64,000 bases of DNA, from NCBI RefSeq assembly GCF_010977575.1, contig NZ_CP048812.1, positions 3,038,001 to 3,102,000 of the forward strand. The letters run 5' to 3'. Shown here in pieces: positions 28,443 to 39,451 of the stretch. Source of the DNA: Halomonas socia. Lineage in GTDB: Bacteria; Pseudomonadota; Gammaproteobacteria; Pseudomonadales; Halomonadaceae. Made by a program: the position numbers and the translations under genes. The notes below the pieces were generated by a model. That model searched no databases, was not told the origin of the DNA, and saw only the letters and a list, made by a program, of their open reading frames with translations. The stretch's first letter is position 1, and each line of letters starts with the position of its first letter.

Positions 28443-29942
28443 ATGCAGGTCGATCGCCAACGACTGACCGAGGCGCTGAGCGAGCGCTGGCCCGACGCCG
28501 CGGTCTCGCGCCTCCCCGCCACCCAGCACCTGCGCCTCGAACTCGACAGTCGCCGGCTGGCGGCCGGCGATCTGTTCGTGGCACTGCCGGGGATTAACGT
28601 CGACGGCCGCGATTTCGTGGCCCAGGCGCTGGCCGCCGGGGTCGCTGCGGTGCTCTACCATCTCGACGATGGTGAGTCGCCGCCGGCGGATCCGCGCGTG
28701 CTCGGCCTGCCCGGGCTCAAGGCACAGCTGGGTGCGCTGGGCCGCGAGCTGTTCGGCGTGCCGGGTAGCCTGCAACTGATCGGCGTCACCGGCACCAATG
28801 GCAAGAGTTCTGTGACCCACTACGTTGCCGCATTGAGCGAAGCGCTGGGGCGTACCTGCGGCGTGGTCGGTACCCTTGGCGCCGGGCGCGTCGGCAGCCT
28901 GGCCGATAGCGGCCAGACCACCCCCGGGCCGCTGGCGCTGCAGGCCACACTCGGCGAGCTCGGTGACCAGGGCGTCACGCGGGTGGCCATGGAGGTCTCG
29001 TCCCACGCCCTCGACCAGGGGCGCCTGGCCGGCTGTCGGCTGGCGGCGGGGGTGTTCACCAACCTGAGTCGCGACCATCTCGACTACCACCCCAGCATGG
29101 CAGCCTATGCCGCGGCCAAGGCGCAGCTGTTCAAGCGCGACGAGCTCGAACTGGCGGTGGTCAACGCCGACGATCCGTTGGCACGGCTGATGCTGGCCGG
29201 GATCTCGGAGCGGGTGCGGGTGCTGGCCAGCGGCGAGGATGAGGCGACCACGCTGCGGGTCGTCGAGTGGCTGCCTCATGCTTGTGGCCAGCGCGCGCTG
29301 ATCGCCACGCCACTGGGCGAGCGTGTGCTGGAGCTGGATCTGATGGGACGCTTCAATCTCGATAACGTACTGCTGGCGATGGCCACGCTCTACGGCCTGG
29401 GAGAGGATCTCGACGCGCTGCTGGCGGCGGCCGCCGCACTTGCGCCGGTGCCCGGGCGCATGCAGCGCCTGGTGGCGCCCGGCGGGCCGAGCGTGGTGGT
29501 CGACTATGCGCACACGCCGGACGCCCTCGACAACGCCCTGCGCGCGCTGCGCGCCCACCTCGGTGAGACGGCGACCCTGTGGTGCCTGTTCGGCTGCGGC
29601 GGCGATCGCGATCCCGGCAAGCGGCCGCTGATGGGCCAGGTCGCCGAGGCCCAGGCCGGGCGCGTGGTGATCAGTGACGACAATCCGCGCAGTGAAGACC
29701 CGGCGGCGATTCGCGGGGCGATTCGCGCCGGGTTGAGCGCGCCCCAGGCCGACAGCGTGTGGGAGATCGATGGCCGCCGCGAGGCGATTGCTCGTACGCT
29801 GGCGGCGGCCGGGCCCGAGGACATCGTGCTGATCGCCGGCAAGGGCCATGAGGCTTATCAGGAGATCGCCGGCGTGCGCCACGCCTTCAGCGACCTGACC
29901 GAGGCCGAGACGGCGCTGGCGCGACGCGGAGAGCGCTCATGA
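28443..29942 (+). CDS. murE: UDP-MurNAc-L-Ala-D-Glu:meso-DAP ligase MurE
   Basis: Adds the third stem residue to the peptidoglycan precursor in the cytoplasm. The 499-residue protein has the ATP loop GVTGTNGKSSVTHYVA, a central Mur ligase domain with EVSSHALDQGR and NLSRDHLDYHPSM, and the C-terminal DNPR motif (SDDNPRSEDP), which marks specificity for meso-diaminopimelate. The stop overlaps the murF start (ATGA). Confidence 0.97.
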   Translation: MQVDRQRLTEALSERWPDAAVSRLPATQHLRLELDSRRLAAGDLFVALPGINVDGRDFVAQALAAGVAAVLYHLDDGESPPADPRVLGLPGLKAQLGALGRELFGVPGSLQLIGVTGTNGKSSVTHYVAALSEALGRTCGVVGTLGAGRVGSLADSGQTTPGPLALQATLGELGDQGVTRVAMEVSSHALDQGRLAGCRLAAGVFTNLSRDHLDYHPSMAAYAAAKAQLFKRDELELAVVNADDPLARLMLAGISERVRVLASGEDEATTLRVVEWLPHACGQRALIATPLGERVLELDLMGRFNLDNVLLAMATLYGLGEDLDALLAAAAALAPVPGRMQRLVAPGGPSVVVDYAHTPDALDNALRALRAHLGETATLWCLFGCGGDRDPGKRPLMGQVAEAQAGRVVISDDNPRSEDPAAIRGAIRAGLSAPQADSVWEIDGRREAIARTLAAAGPEDIVLIAGKGHEAYQEIAGVRHAFSDLTEAETALARRGERS

Positions 29943-31321
29943 GCGTGGGGCTGAACACCCTCGGCGAGGTGGCTGCGGCGCTCGGCGTCGCAGCGCCGGA
30001 CGAGGCCGGGCTGGCGCTGGGCGCCATCACCACCGACACCCGGGCGCTGTCAGTGGGGGCGCTGTTCGTGGCGCTGAGCGGCGAACGCTTCGATGGCCAC
30101 GACTTCATTGCCCAGGCGCGCGCCGCGGGCGCGGCGGCGGCGGTGGTCGAGCAGCGCCTCGACGACCCGCTACCGCAGCTGGTGGTGTCCGATACCCGCC
30201 TGGCCCTCGGGCTGCTCGGCCTGGCACGCCGCCGCGCCTGGGGGCGGGCCGGCGCGGGGCGCCTGGCTGCGATTACCGGCAATAGCGGCAAGACCTCGGT
30301 CAAGGAGCTGCTTGCCGGGCTGCTCGCCCAGCAGGGGGCGACGCTGGCCACCCGCGGTAACCTCAACAACGATATCGGTGCGCCGCTGACGCTGCTCGAG
30401 CTGCGCGGCGAGCATCGCCATGCGGTGATCGAGCTTGGCGCCAACCATCTGGGCGAGATCGCCTGGACCACCGCGCTGGCGGTGCCCGACGTGGCGGTGA
30501 TCACCAATGTCACCGGTGCCCATGTCGGCGAGTTCGGTGGCATGGGCCAGATCGCCCAGGCCAAGGCCGAGATCCTCGCCGGACTCGGGCCGCGGGGGGT
30601 AGCGGTGCTCAACCGTGACGACCGCTTCTATCCGCTTTGGCGGCGCCTGGCCGGCGAGCGTGAGGTGATCGACTTCAGTCTCACGGATGCCCGGGCGCGG
30701 GTCGGCGCCGGAGCGCTGGCCTGCGACGAGCTGGGGCGCTATGCTTTCACGCTGTCGTTCGATGGCCGCGAACTGGGGCGCGTGACGCTTGCGCTGCTGG
30801 GCCGTCACAGCGTGGCCAACGCGCTGGCAGCGGCGGCGGCGGCCCTGGCCATGGGGCTCGACGGTGACGCCGTGGTCAGTGGGCTCGCGGCAGCGGCGCC
30901 GATGGCGGGACGCATGGCCGTGGTCGCGGGCCTGCGCGGCACGCGGTTGATCGATGATACCTATAACGCCAACCCCGGCGCGGTGAAGGCGGCGCTGGAT
31001 GCGCTGGCCGACATGCCGGGACCGCGCTGGTGCCTGCTGGGCGCCATGGGCGAGTTGGGCGAGGCGTCGGCGCGGCTGCATGCCGAGGTCGGACGCCATG
31101 CGCAGGAGAAAGGGATCGATTTTCTGGGCACCACCGGCGATGCCGCGCGCCAGGCCGCTTTGGCCTGCGGGGCCGCCGGCCGCCATTTCGACGACTGGGA
31201 GGCGCTGGTGCGCCATGCCCTCAACCATCTGCCGCCAGGGGCCAGCGTGCTGGTCAAGGGCTCGCGCAGTGCCGGCATGGAACGAGTGATTGCCGCCCTG
31301 CGCGCTGATGCATCAAGGTGA
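29939..31321 (+). CDS. murF: UDP-MurNAc-tripeptide:D-Ala-D-Ala ligase MurF
   Basis: Adds the D-Ala-D-Ala dipeptide to complete the pentapeptide precursor. The 460-residue protein has an N-terminal substrate domain with TTDTRALSVGALFVALSGE, the P-loop AITGNSGKTSVKELLAG, the nearby TRGNLNNDIGAPLTLLEL, and the C-terminal LIDDTYNANPGAVKAAL. It overlaps murE by 4 bases and precedes mraY by 9 bases. Confidence 0.97.
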   Translation: MSVGLNTLGEVAAALGVAAPDEAGLALGAITTDTRALSVGALFVALSGERFDGHDFIAQARAAGAAAAVVEQRLDDPLPQLVVSDTRLALGLLGLARRRAWGRAGAGRLAAITGNSGKTSVKELLAGLLAQQGATLATRGNLNNDIGAPLTLLELRGEHRHAVIELGANHLGEIAWTTALAVPDVAVITNVTGAHVGEFGGMGQIAQAKAEILAGLGPRGVAVLNRDDRFYPLWRRLAGEREVIDFSLTDARARVGAGALACDELGRYAFTLSFDGRELGRVTLALLGRHSVANALAAAAAALAMGLDGDAVVSGLAAAAPMAGRMAVVAGLRGTRLIDDTYNANPGAVKAALDALADMPGPRWCLLGAMGELGEASARLHAEVGRHAQEKGIDFLGTTGDAARQAALACGAAGRHFDDWEALVRHALNHLPPGASVLVKGSRSAGMERVIAALRADASR

Positions 31322-31330
31322 ACGCGACAC

Positions 31331-32413
<1,083 letters not shown>

Positions 32414-32414
32414 A

Positions 32415-33827
32415 GTGGCTCAGGCAGCGGCACGGGTTAGCGTACCGGCGGGCATGACGCTGGTGGTGGGGCTGGGCATCTCCGGGCGGGCGATATGTCG
32501 CCACCTGAGCCGCCGTAAGGTGCCCTACATGGTCGCCGATACCCGCTCGGCGCCGCCCGGCCTCGATGACTTCCACGCCGCACACCCGGGCGTCGAGATC
32601 TACTGCGGGCCGCTCACCGGCCTCGACCTTAGCCAGGTCGAGGAGGTGGTGCTGAGCCCCGGCGTCGATCCTGCCACGCCGGGAATCGCCGAGCTGGCCG
32701 GACGCACCCGGGCGGCCACCGGCGAGCCGCTGGTGGTGGGCGAGATCGCCCTGTTCGTGCGTGCCGCACGGGCGCCGATCGCCGCCATCACCGGCTCCAA
32801 CGCCAAGTCCACCGTGACCACCCTGCTCGGCGAGATGGCCCAGCAGGCGGGTCGCCGGGTGGCGGTAGGCGGCAACCTCGGCACGCCGGCACTCGACCTG
32901 CTCCACGACGCTCCGGATGCCGACTTCTACGTGCTCGAGCTGTCGAGCTTCCAGCTCGAGACCACGCCCAGGCTGGGCGCCGAGAGCGTCGCCTTTCTCA
33001 ATCTCTGCGAGGATCACCTCGACCGCCATGGCGACCTCGACGGCTACCGCCGGGCCAAGCAGGGGATCTTCCGCGGCGCCCGCCATGCGGTGGTCAATGC
33101 CGACGATCCCTTGACCTGGCCCCTCGAGGCGCCGCCGGCGCAGCTAGAGCGCTTCACCGTGAAAGCGCCGGTCGAGCATGAGTGGGGCATTGCCAACCAC
33201 GATGCCGGCGACGGGCCTGAGCCGTGGCTGATGTGCGGCAGCCGTCCGCTGCTGGCCGCGCGTGACGTGCGTCTGCGCGGGCGGCACAATCAGGCCAATG
33301 CGCTAGCGGCACTGGCCATGGGCGCGCGACTCGACCTGCCGCTGGACGCCATGCGCGAGGTCTTGATGGGCTTTTCCGGTCTGGCGCATCGCGGCGAGCT
33401 GATCGCCGAGTGGCAGGGCGTGGCCTGGATCAACGACTCCAAAGGCACCAACGTCGGTGCCACCCTGGCGGCGATCGCCGGGCTTGGGCCGACCCTCGAC
33501 GGCAAGCTGATCCTGCTGGCCGGCGGCGTCGGCAAGGGGGCGGATTTCAGCCCGCTGAGCGCCCCGCTCGCCGCGCACGCCCGCGCCGCGGTGGTCTTCG
33601 GCCTCGACGGCGAGCGCCTGGCGCGCAGCCTGGACGGCGCGCTGCCGGTGCATCCGGTGGTCGACCTCGACGCCGCCATGGCGCTGGCGCAAGCCCTGGC
33701 GACCCCCGGCGACTGCGTGCTGCTGTCGCCGGCCTGCGCGAGTTTCGACCAGTTCGCCAACTACCAGGAGCGTGGCGACCATTTTCGGCGCTGGGTGCTG
33801 GCCCGGCAGACGGAGGCTGAAGCATGA
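32415..33827 (+). CDS. murD: UDP-MurNAc-L-Ala:D-Glu ligase MurD
   Basis: Adds D-glutamate to UDP-MurNAc-L-Ala. The 470-residue protein has an N-terminal Rossmann domain (TLVVGLGISGRAICRHL), the ATP loop ITGSNAKSTVTTLLGEM (Ala where E. coli has Gly, as in pseudomonads), and NDSKGTNVGATLAAI in the C-terminal domain. The start is read as GTG at 32415, with GAAGGT at 32401-32406 as ribosome site. ATG 32454 would leave only one residue before the Rossmann strand and has a weaker site. Confidence 0.94.
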   Translation: MAQAAARVSVPAGMTLVVGLGISGRAICRHLSRRKVPYMVADTRSAPPGLDDFHAAHPGVEIYCGPLTGLDLSQVEEVVLSPGVDPATPGIAELAGRTRAATGEPLVVGEIALFVRAARAPIAAITGSNAKSTVTTLLGEMAQQAGRRVAVGGNLGTPALDLLHDAPDADFYVLELSSFQLETTPRLGAESVAFLNLCEDHLDRHGDLDGYRRAKQGIFRGARHAVVNADDPLTWPLEAPPAQLERFTVKAPVEHEWGIANHDAGDGPEPWLMCGSRPLLAARDVRLRGRHNQANALAALAMGARLDLPLDAMREVLMGFSGLAHRGELIAEWQGVAWINDSKGTNVGATLAAIAGLGPTLDGKLILLAGGVGKGADFSPLSAPLAAHARAAVVFGLDGERLARSLDGALPVHPVVDLDAAMALAQALATPGDCVLLSPACASFDQFANYQERGDHFRRWVLARQTEAEA

Positions 33828-35047
33828 AGACCGGTACCCGGCGCCGCTCCTGGGTGGCGCGCTTCTCCACCGCGGATCAGCCGTTCGACGCCTGGCTGCT
33901 GTTGGCGGCGCTGTCGCTGCTGCTGATCGGCTGGGTCATGGTGACCTCGGCGTCCACCGAGGTGGCCTCGAGCCTTACCGGCAACCCCTACTATTTCAGC
34001 ATCCGCCACGGCATCTTCGTGCTGCTGGCGCTGGGCGTGGGCATCGGCGTGTCGCGAGTGCCGCTGATGTGGTGGAAGGTCAACGGCCCGCTGCTGCTGC
34101 TGGTAGGCATCGTGCTGCTGGCGCTGGTACTGATCTTCGGTCGCGAGATCAACGGCAGCAAGCGCTGGTTGTCACTGCCCGGCGTGCCCTTCAACCTGCA
34201 GGCCTCCGAGGTCACCAAGCTGTGCCTGATCGCCTACATGGCCGGCTACCTGGAGCGCTTCCTGGCCGAGGTGCGCCAGCACTGGGGCGCCTTCCTGCGC
34301 CCGCTGCTGGTGGTGGCGCTGATCGCACTGCTGCTGATCCTGGCGCCCGACTACGGCGCGGTAGTGGTGATGACCGGCTGTGTGATGGGCATGCTGCTGA
34401 TGGCCGGTGCGCCGCTGTGGCGCTTCGGGCTGCTGCTGATCGTGGTGGGGTTGCTGGGCTTCTATGTCGCCATCGCCGAACCCTATCGCCTGGCACGTCT
34501 GACCAGCTTCGCCGATCCCTGGGCCGATCAGTTCGCCAGCGGCTACCAGCTGACCCAGGCATTGATCGCCTTCGGCCGTGGCCACTGGCTGGGGCTGGGG
34601 TTGGGTAACAGCGTGCAGAAACTCTTCTACCTGCCCGAGGCGCACACCGACTTCGTGTTTGCCGTGATCGCCGAGGAGCTCGGTCTGTTCGGCGCCATTG
34701 CGGTGGTCGGGCTGTTCGCGCTGCTGGTGTTTCGCGCGCTGACCATCGGTCGCCGCGCGGAGCTGGCCCGGCTGCCGTTCGCCGCCTACCTCAGTTACGG
34801 TATCGCGCTGGTGATCGGCTCCCAGGCGTTCATCAATATCGCGGTGAGCACCGGTATGCTGCCGACCAAGGGCCTGACGCTGCCGCTGCTCAGCTACGGC
34901 GGGTCGAGCCTGCTGGTCAGCGCGGCAATGATCGGCCTGCTGATTCGCGCCGATGCCGAGACGCGGCGCGCCATGCGGCGTGCCCAACCCACCGCACCGC
35001 GGGCGCGCAGCGCCGGCGGTGCACGTTCGACAGGAGACGCCAAGTGA
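33824..35047 (+). CDS. ftsW: Peptidoglycan glycosyltransferase FtsW
   Basis: SEDS-family septal glycan polymerase that pairs with FtsI. The 407-residue protein has about ten membrane segments. Conserved parts: MVTSASTEVA near the start, GREINGSKRWLSLPGVPFNL, QASEVTKL, the LPEAHTDFVFAVIAEELG loop with the catalytic Asp region, and TKGLTLPLLSYGGSSLL. A basic Ala/Arg-rich tail ends the protein. It overlaps murD by 4 bases and murG by 4 bases. Confidence 0.96.
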   Translation: MKTGTRRRSWVARFSTADQPFDAWLLLAALSLLLIGWVMVTSASTEVASSLTGNPYYFSIRHGIFVLLALGVGIGVSRVPLMWWKVNGPLLLLVGIVLLALVLIFGREINGSKRWLSLPGVPFNLQASEVTKLCLIAYMAGYLERFLAEVRQHWGAFLRPLLVVALIALLLILAPDYGAVVVMTGCVMGMLLMAGAPLWRFGLLLIVVGLLGFYVAIAEPYRLARLTSFADPWADQFASGYQLTQALIAFGRGHWLGLGLGNSVQKLFYLPEAHTDFVFAVIAEELGLFGAIAVVGLFALLVFRALTIGRRAELARLPFAAYLSYGIALVIGSQAFINIAVSTGMLPTKGLTLPLLSYGGSSLLVSAAMIGLLIRADAETRRAMRRAQPTAPRARSAGGARSTGDAK

Positions 35048-36129
35048 GTCAGCGTTTTCCCCGGCGCGTATTGATCATGGCCGGCGGCACCGGCGGGCAT
35101 GTGATTCCGGCGCTGTCGCTGGCGCGAGGCCTGGCGGCCCGAGACGTCCACGTCGAGTGGCTGGGCAGCCCGCGTGGCATCGAGAACCGCCTGGTGCCGG
35201 ACGCCGGTATCCCGCTGCACCGCATCGACGTCGCCGGCCTGCGCGGTAACGGCGCCGTCGGCTGGTTGAAGGCGCCGTGGCGGCTGCTGCGTGCCGTTAC
35301 TCAGGCGCGTGGCGTCATCCGCGAGCTCGACCCGCAGTTGGTGGTGGGGCTGGGCGGCTTCGCCAGCGGCCCCGGCGGGCTGGCGGCGTGGCTGATGCGC
35401 CGGCCGCTGATCATCCACGAGCAGAACGCCGTGGCGGGGATGACCAACAAGGCGCTGTCGCGTCTGGCGCGGCGCGTCTACGCCGCCTTTCCCCAGGCGT
35501 TCGGCGGGCGTGCCGAGACGGTGGGTAACCCGGTGCGCGAAGAGATCGCCGCCCTGGGAGCCCAGCCGCGCAGCTCCGCGGCGATGGCCCAGCGACCGCT
35601 GCGCCTGCTGGTGGTGGGCGGCTCACTGGGCGCCCAGGCGCTCAACCAGTGCCTGCCGGCCGCACTTGCCCGTCTGCCGGAGGACCAGCGCCCGGCCCTG
35701 CATCACCAGGCCGGGCGCGACAAGGCCGAGGCTACCCGCCGGGCCTACGCCGATGCCGGGGTAAGCGCCGAGGTCAGCGAATTCATCGACGACATGGCGG
35801 CGGCCTACGACTGGGCCGACCTGGTGGTGTGCCGCGCCGGTGCACTGACCGTGGCCGAACTGGCCGCCGCCGCCAAGCCGTCGCTGTTCGTGCCCTTTCC
35901 GCATGCGGTAGACGACCATCAGACCGCCAACGCCCAGGCGCTGGTGGATGCCGGTGCCGCCGAGCTGATGCCCCAGGCGACCCTGACCCCAGATTCCCTG
36001 GCCGCGCGCCTGCAGGCGCTGCTGGCCCCCGAGACGCTTTCCGCCATGGCCGTGCAGGCGCGAGGCGAAGCGCGCCTCGACGCTATCGAACGCCTGGTGG
36101 CCGGCTGCATGGAGACTGCTTTTGACTGA
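35044..36129 (+). CDS. murG: UDP-GlcNAc:lipid I GlcNAc transferase MurG
   Basis: Peripheral membrane GT-B glycosyltransferase that makes lipid II. The 361-residue protein has the lipid-phosphate loop [16 protein letters not shown], the central [18 protein letters not shown], and the UDP-GlcNAc binding [14 protein letters not shown] and [20 protein letters not shown]. It starts with GTG 35044, overlapping the ftsW stop by 4 bases. Confidence 0.97.
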   Translation: MSQRFPRRVLIMAGGTGGHVIPALSLARGLAARDVHVEWLGSPRGIENRLVPDAGIPLHRIDVAGLRGNGAVGWLKAPWRLLRAVTQARGVIRELDPQLVVGLGGFASGPGGLAAWLMRRPLIIHEQNAVAGMTNKALSRLARRVYAAFPQAFGGRAETVGNPVREEIAALGAQPRSSAAMAQRPLRLLVVGGSLGAQALNQCLPAALARLPEDQRPALHHQAGRDKAEATRRAYADAGVSAEVSEFIDDMAAAYDWADLVVCRAGALTVAELAAAAKPSLFVPFPHAVDDHQTANAQALVDAGAAELMPQATLTPDSLAARLQALLAPETLSAMAVQARGEARLDAIERLVAGCMETAFD

Positions 36130-37579
36130 TATCAACGCTTCACAAGCCAGCGGCGCCGGCCTCGGCATGCGGCGCATACGGCGCATTCACTTCGTGGGTA
36201 TCGGCGGTGCCGGCATGTGCGGTATCGCCGAGGTGCTCGCCAATCAGGGCTATCGGGTGAGCGGCAGCGACCTCAAGGCCTCAAGCGTGGTCGAGCATCT
36301 GCGCGGCTGTGGCGTCGACGTCTGGATTGGCCATCACCAGCACCATGCCGAAGGTGCCGACGTGGTGGTGGTGTCGACGGCAGTGGATGCCAGCAACCCC
36401 GAGATTCGCTGGGCCCATGAGCACCGTGTGCCGGTGGTGCGGCGCGCCGAGATGCTCGCCGAGCTGATGCGCTTTCGCCACGGCATCGCAGTGGCCGGCA
36501 CCCACGGCAAGACCACCACCACCAGCATGACCGCCACGCTGCTGGCCGAAGACGGTCTCGACCCGACCTTCGTGATCGGCGGCAAGTTGACCAGCGCCGG
36601 CACCAATGCGCGCCTCGGGGAGGGCGACTACCTGGTCGCCGAGGCCGACGAGTCGGACGCCTCCTTCCTGCATCTGCAGCCGATGGTCTCCGTCGTCACC
36701 AATATCGATGCCGACCACATGGCCACCTACGGCGGCGACTTCGAGCGGCTCAAGGGCACCTTCATCGAGTTCTTGCACAACCTGCCGTTCTACGGCCTGG
36801 CGATCCTGTGCATCGACGACCACCACGTGCGCGGGCTGCTCGGCGACGTGCACCGCCAGTTCGTCACCTATGGCTTCAGCGCCGACGCCGACTACCGTAT
36901 CGCCGACTTCGTGCAGCAGGCCGGCGAGGTACACTTTACGGCGTATCGCCCCGGCGGGCTGGCGCCGCTTGCGGTGCGGCTGGCGATGCCCGGTGAGCAC
37001 AACGCCCTCAATGCGTTGGCGGCGATCGCCGTGGCCAGCGATGCCGGCGTCAGCGATGCGGCGATCCAGCGCGGCCTGGCCGGTTTCGCCGGCGTTGGGC
37101 GGCGCTTTCAGGTGCATGGCAATTTCGCGTCGCCGGGCGGCGACGGTGAGGTGATGCTGGTCGACGACTATGGCCACCATCCCCGCGAGGTGGAGATGGT
37201 GATCCGCGCGGTGCGCGCCGGCTGGCCGGAGCGGCGGCTGGTGATGGTCTACCAGCCGCACCGCTATTCGCGGACCCGCGACCTCTACGAGGACTTCGTG
37301 CGGGTGCTGTCGGGGGTCGATACGCTGCTGCTGCTGGATGTCTACAGCGCCGGTGAGGCACCGCTGCCCGGCGCCGAGGGGCGCAGCCTGGCCGGCTCGA
37401 TCCGTCAGCGTGGCAAGGTCGATCCGCTGTTCGTTGCCAGCAAGGCCGAGTTGCCGGGGCTGCTCGCCAATGTGCTGCACTCCGGCGATATCCTGATCAC
37501 CCAGGGCGCCGGCGACGTGGGCGGTATCGCCCAGGCGTTGGCCGAGGCGCAGCTGGATCTCGACGAGGTGGCACTATGA
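36122..37579 (+). CDS. murC: UDP-MurNAc:L-Ala ligase MurC
   Basis: Adds the first stem residue L-alanine. The 485-residue protein has [20 protein letters not shown], the ATP loop [15 protein letters not shown], and in the last domain [16 protein letters not shown] and [14 protein letters not shown] read the start as TTG 36122, with GGAG near 36110, giving 15 residues before [11 protein letters not shown] as in E. coli MurC. The next in-frame ATG (36167) would begin at that MRRI. The TTG start overlaps murG by 8 bases. Confidence 0.94.
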   Translation: MTDINASQASGAGLGMRRIRRIHFVGIGGAGMCGIAEVLANQGYRVSGSDLKASSVVEHLRGCGVDVWIGHHQHHAEGADVVVVSTAVDASNPEIRWAHEHRVPVVRRAEMLAELMRFRHGIAVAGTHGKTTTTSMTATLLAEDGLDPTFVIGGKLTSAGTNARLGEGDYLVAEADESDASFLHLQPMVSVVTNIDADHMATYGGDFERLKGTFIEFLHNLPFYGLAILCIDDHHVRGLLGDVHRQFVTYGFSADADYRIADFVQQAGEVHFTAYRPGGLAPLAVRLAMPGEHNALNALAAIAVASDAGVSDAAIQRGLAGFAGVGRRFQVHGNFASPGGDGEVMLVDDYGHHPREVEMVIRAVRAGWPERRLVMVYQPHRYSRTRDLYEDFVRVLSGVDTLLLLDVYSAGEAPLPGAEGRSLAGSIRQRGKVDPLFVASKAELPGLLANVLHSGDILITQGAGDVGGIAQALAEAQLDLDEVAL

Positions 37580-38517
37580 CGGATGCATCCTTTCGTGACG
37601 CCTGCGGTCGCGTAGTGGTGTTGTTTGGCGGTCACTCCGCCGAGCGCGAAGTGTCTCTGCTGAGCGGTGCCGCGGTGCTCGCCTCGCTGCAGCGCAGTGG
37701 CCTCGAGGTGAGCGGTTATGATCTGGCCGACGGTGGGCTCGCCGGTCTCGAGGCGCTGGCCCCGGACCGGGTGTTCATCGCCATGCACGGACGCGGCGGT
37801 GAAGATGGCACCCTGCAGGGAGCGCTGGAGCTACTCGGTATTCCCTACACCGGCAGCGGCGTGCTGGCCTCGTCGCTGGGCATGGACAAGCAGCGCACCA
37901 AGCAGGTGTGGCAGGCGCTGGGCCTGCCCACCCCGGAGAGCGTGATTCTCGCCGCGGATGCCGATTGGGATCGGGTCTGCGAGCGGCTCGGCCTGCCGCT
38001 GATCGTCAAGCCGGTGCACGAGGGCTCGACGCTGGGCATCAGCATCGTCGACAGCCGTGAGGCGCTGGCCGCGGCCTATCAGGAAGCGGCGCGTTTCGAT
38101 GCCCAGGTGATGGCCGAGCGTTTCATCCAGGGTCCCGAATATACGGTGTCGCTGCTCGGCGACGAGGTCTTGCCGGCGATTCGCGTCGAGGTGCCCAGCG
38201 GCTTCTATGACTACGAGGCCAAGTATCTCTCCAATGAAACCCTCTATCACCTGCCCTGCGGGCTCAGCGATGCCGAAGAGGCCGAGCTGGGAACGCTATG
38301 CCGGCGCGCCTTCGCGGCGATCGGCGGCGAGGGCTGGGGGCGGGTCGACGTGATGCGCGATGCCCAGGGCCGCTTCTGGCTGCTCGAGGTCAATACCGTC
38401 CCCGGCATGACCGATCATAGCCTGGTGCCGCAGTCGGCGGCCCACGCTGGCTACGACTTCGATGCCCTGGTGCGGCGCATCCTGGCGACCACCCTCGACG
38501 ACCCCAAGGAGCTCTGA
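37576..38517 (+). CDS. ddl: D-alanine-D-alanine ligase Ddl
   Basis: ATP-grasp enzyme making the D-Ala-D-Ala dipeptide used by MurF. The 313-residue protein has [48 protein letters not shown], the ATP-binding [17 protein letters not shown] and the Mg-binding [17 protein letters not shown]. It is DdlB by position between murC and ftsQ. The Tyr of the ligase type (rather than vancomycin-resistance Lys/His type) was not checked. Start overlaps murC by 4 bases. Confidence 0.96.
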   Translation: MTDASFRDACGRVVVLFGGHSAEREVSLLSGAAVLASLQRSGLEVSGYDLADGGLAGLEALAPDRVFIAMHGRGGEDGTLQGALELLGIPYTGSGVLASSLGMDKQRTKQVWQALGLPTPESVILAADADWDRVCERLGLPLIVKPVHEGSTLGISIVDSREALAAAYQEAARFDAQVMAERFIQGPEYTVSLLGDEVLPAIRVEVPSGFYDYEAKYLSNETLYHLPCGLSDAEEAELGTLCRRAFAAIGGEGWGRVDVMRDAQGRFWLLEVNTVPGMTDHSLVPQSAAHAGYDFDALVRRILATTLDDPKEL

Positions 38518-38523
38518 GGCCTC

Positions 38524-39252
38524 ATGAGTCACGCCGCGAGGGGATCCCTGGTCGGGCTGATGCTGTTTGTGGTGCTGATGGTGGCGGGTGGCCGCGCGCT
38601 GTGGCTGTGGCTCGACCGGCCGGTCGAGCGGGTCTCCATCAGCGGCGAGCTGAGCCATGTCAGTGCCGGGTACCTGCGCGAGGAGCTGGCGCCGCTGATC
38701 CAGGGGCGTACCTGGCTGTCGGTGGACCTCGGCGAGCTGCGCCGCGAGGCCCGTGAGGTCGACTGGCTGGCGGAAGTGCGCGTCTCGCGGGAGTGGCCCA
38801 ATGCGCTGACCTTCGAGCTGGTCGAGCAGGTGCCAGTGGCGCGCTGGAACGACGATTTCCTGCTCAACCCCGAGGGCGAACCCTTCGCTTTCGGGCCAGT
38901 GTCGCCGCCCGGCGACCTCGCCGATCTGGCCGGCCCGGCGGGCAGTGGCCCCGAAGTGCTGGCCTATTACCATGATCTATCGGCGCGGCTCGATACCCTC
39001 GGTCTGACCATCACCCAGCTGCGACTCGAGGCGCGCGGCGCGTGGCGTCTGCAGCTCGATGACGGTGCCTGGGTGATGCTTGGGCGTAATGACCGCGACG
39101 CCCGTCTGGCACGTTTGAGCGCCGCTTGGCAGCGCCAGCTGGGTGCCCAGGCGTCGCATATCCGCTACATCGATCTGCGTTATCCCAACGGGGTGGCGGT
39201 TGCTTGGCACGGGGAAACCGAGGCCGGTAGCGACGAGGAAGAGCAGGGCTGA
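38524..39252 (+). CDS. ftsQ: Cell division protein FtsQ
   Basis: Bitopic divisome protein that recruits and regulates FtsBL and FtsWI. The 242-residue protein has one membrane helix (LVGLMLFVVLMVAGGRALWLW, about 9-29), a POTRA domain (VERVSISGELSHVSAGYLRE), and a beta domain with WPNALTFELVEQVPVARW and YIDLRYPNGVAVAW. It is followed by a 199-base gap before ftsA, larger than other gaps in the cluster. Confidence 0.95.
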   Translation: MSHAARGSLVGLMLFVVLMVAGGRALWLWLDRPVERVSISGELSHVSAGYLREELAPLIQGRTWLSVDLGELRREAREVDWLAEVRVSREWPNALTFELVEQVPVARWNDDFLLNPEGEPFAFGPVSPPGDLADLAGPAGSGPEVLAYYHDLSARLDTLGLTITQLRLEARGAWRLQLDDGAWVMLGRNDRDARLARLSAAWQRQLGAQASHIRYIDLRYPNGVAVAWHGETEAGSDEEEQG

Positions 39253-39351
39253 TAACCGCTTTTTTTCGCTGAGTTCCCGCCAGGTCGCGCTATGGGGTGT
39301 TCCTTTTATTTAAAAAGCCCCGTATTCTGACGTATGTTTTTCATCGACTAC

Positions 39352-39381
39352 TGGTGAAACAACACAAGTTGTTCCTATAAT
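39352..39381 (+). promoter_or_regulatory. Candidate internal promoter upstream of ftsA-ftsZ
   Basis: A perfect TATAAT lies at 39376-39381, with a poor -35 (TGGTGA at 39352) 18 bases upstream, in the AT-rich gap between ftsQ and ftsA. A promoter here would let ftsA-ftsZ be expressed separately. The same gap holds an imperfect AT-rich hairpin at about 39294-39322. Confidence 0.5.
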
Positions 39382-39451
39382 TGTGCCTATGTCTAATGAT
39401 GCACTTTAATGGACACTTAATACCGACAAGTTTGAGGAGTGACCGCGACCC

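Noticed and set aside
27264-29882. An 872-codon open frame on the minus strand across ftsI and murE
   Set aside because: It is antisense to two clear genes with all active-site motifs. Its product is rich in His, Gln, Arg and Ala with no domain, as expected for the reverse of high-GC coding DNA.
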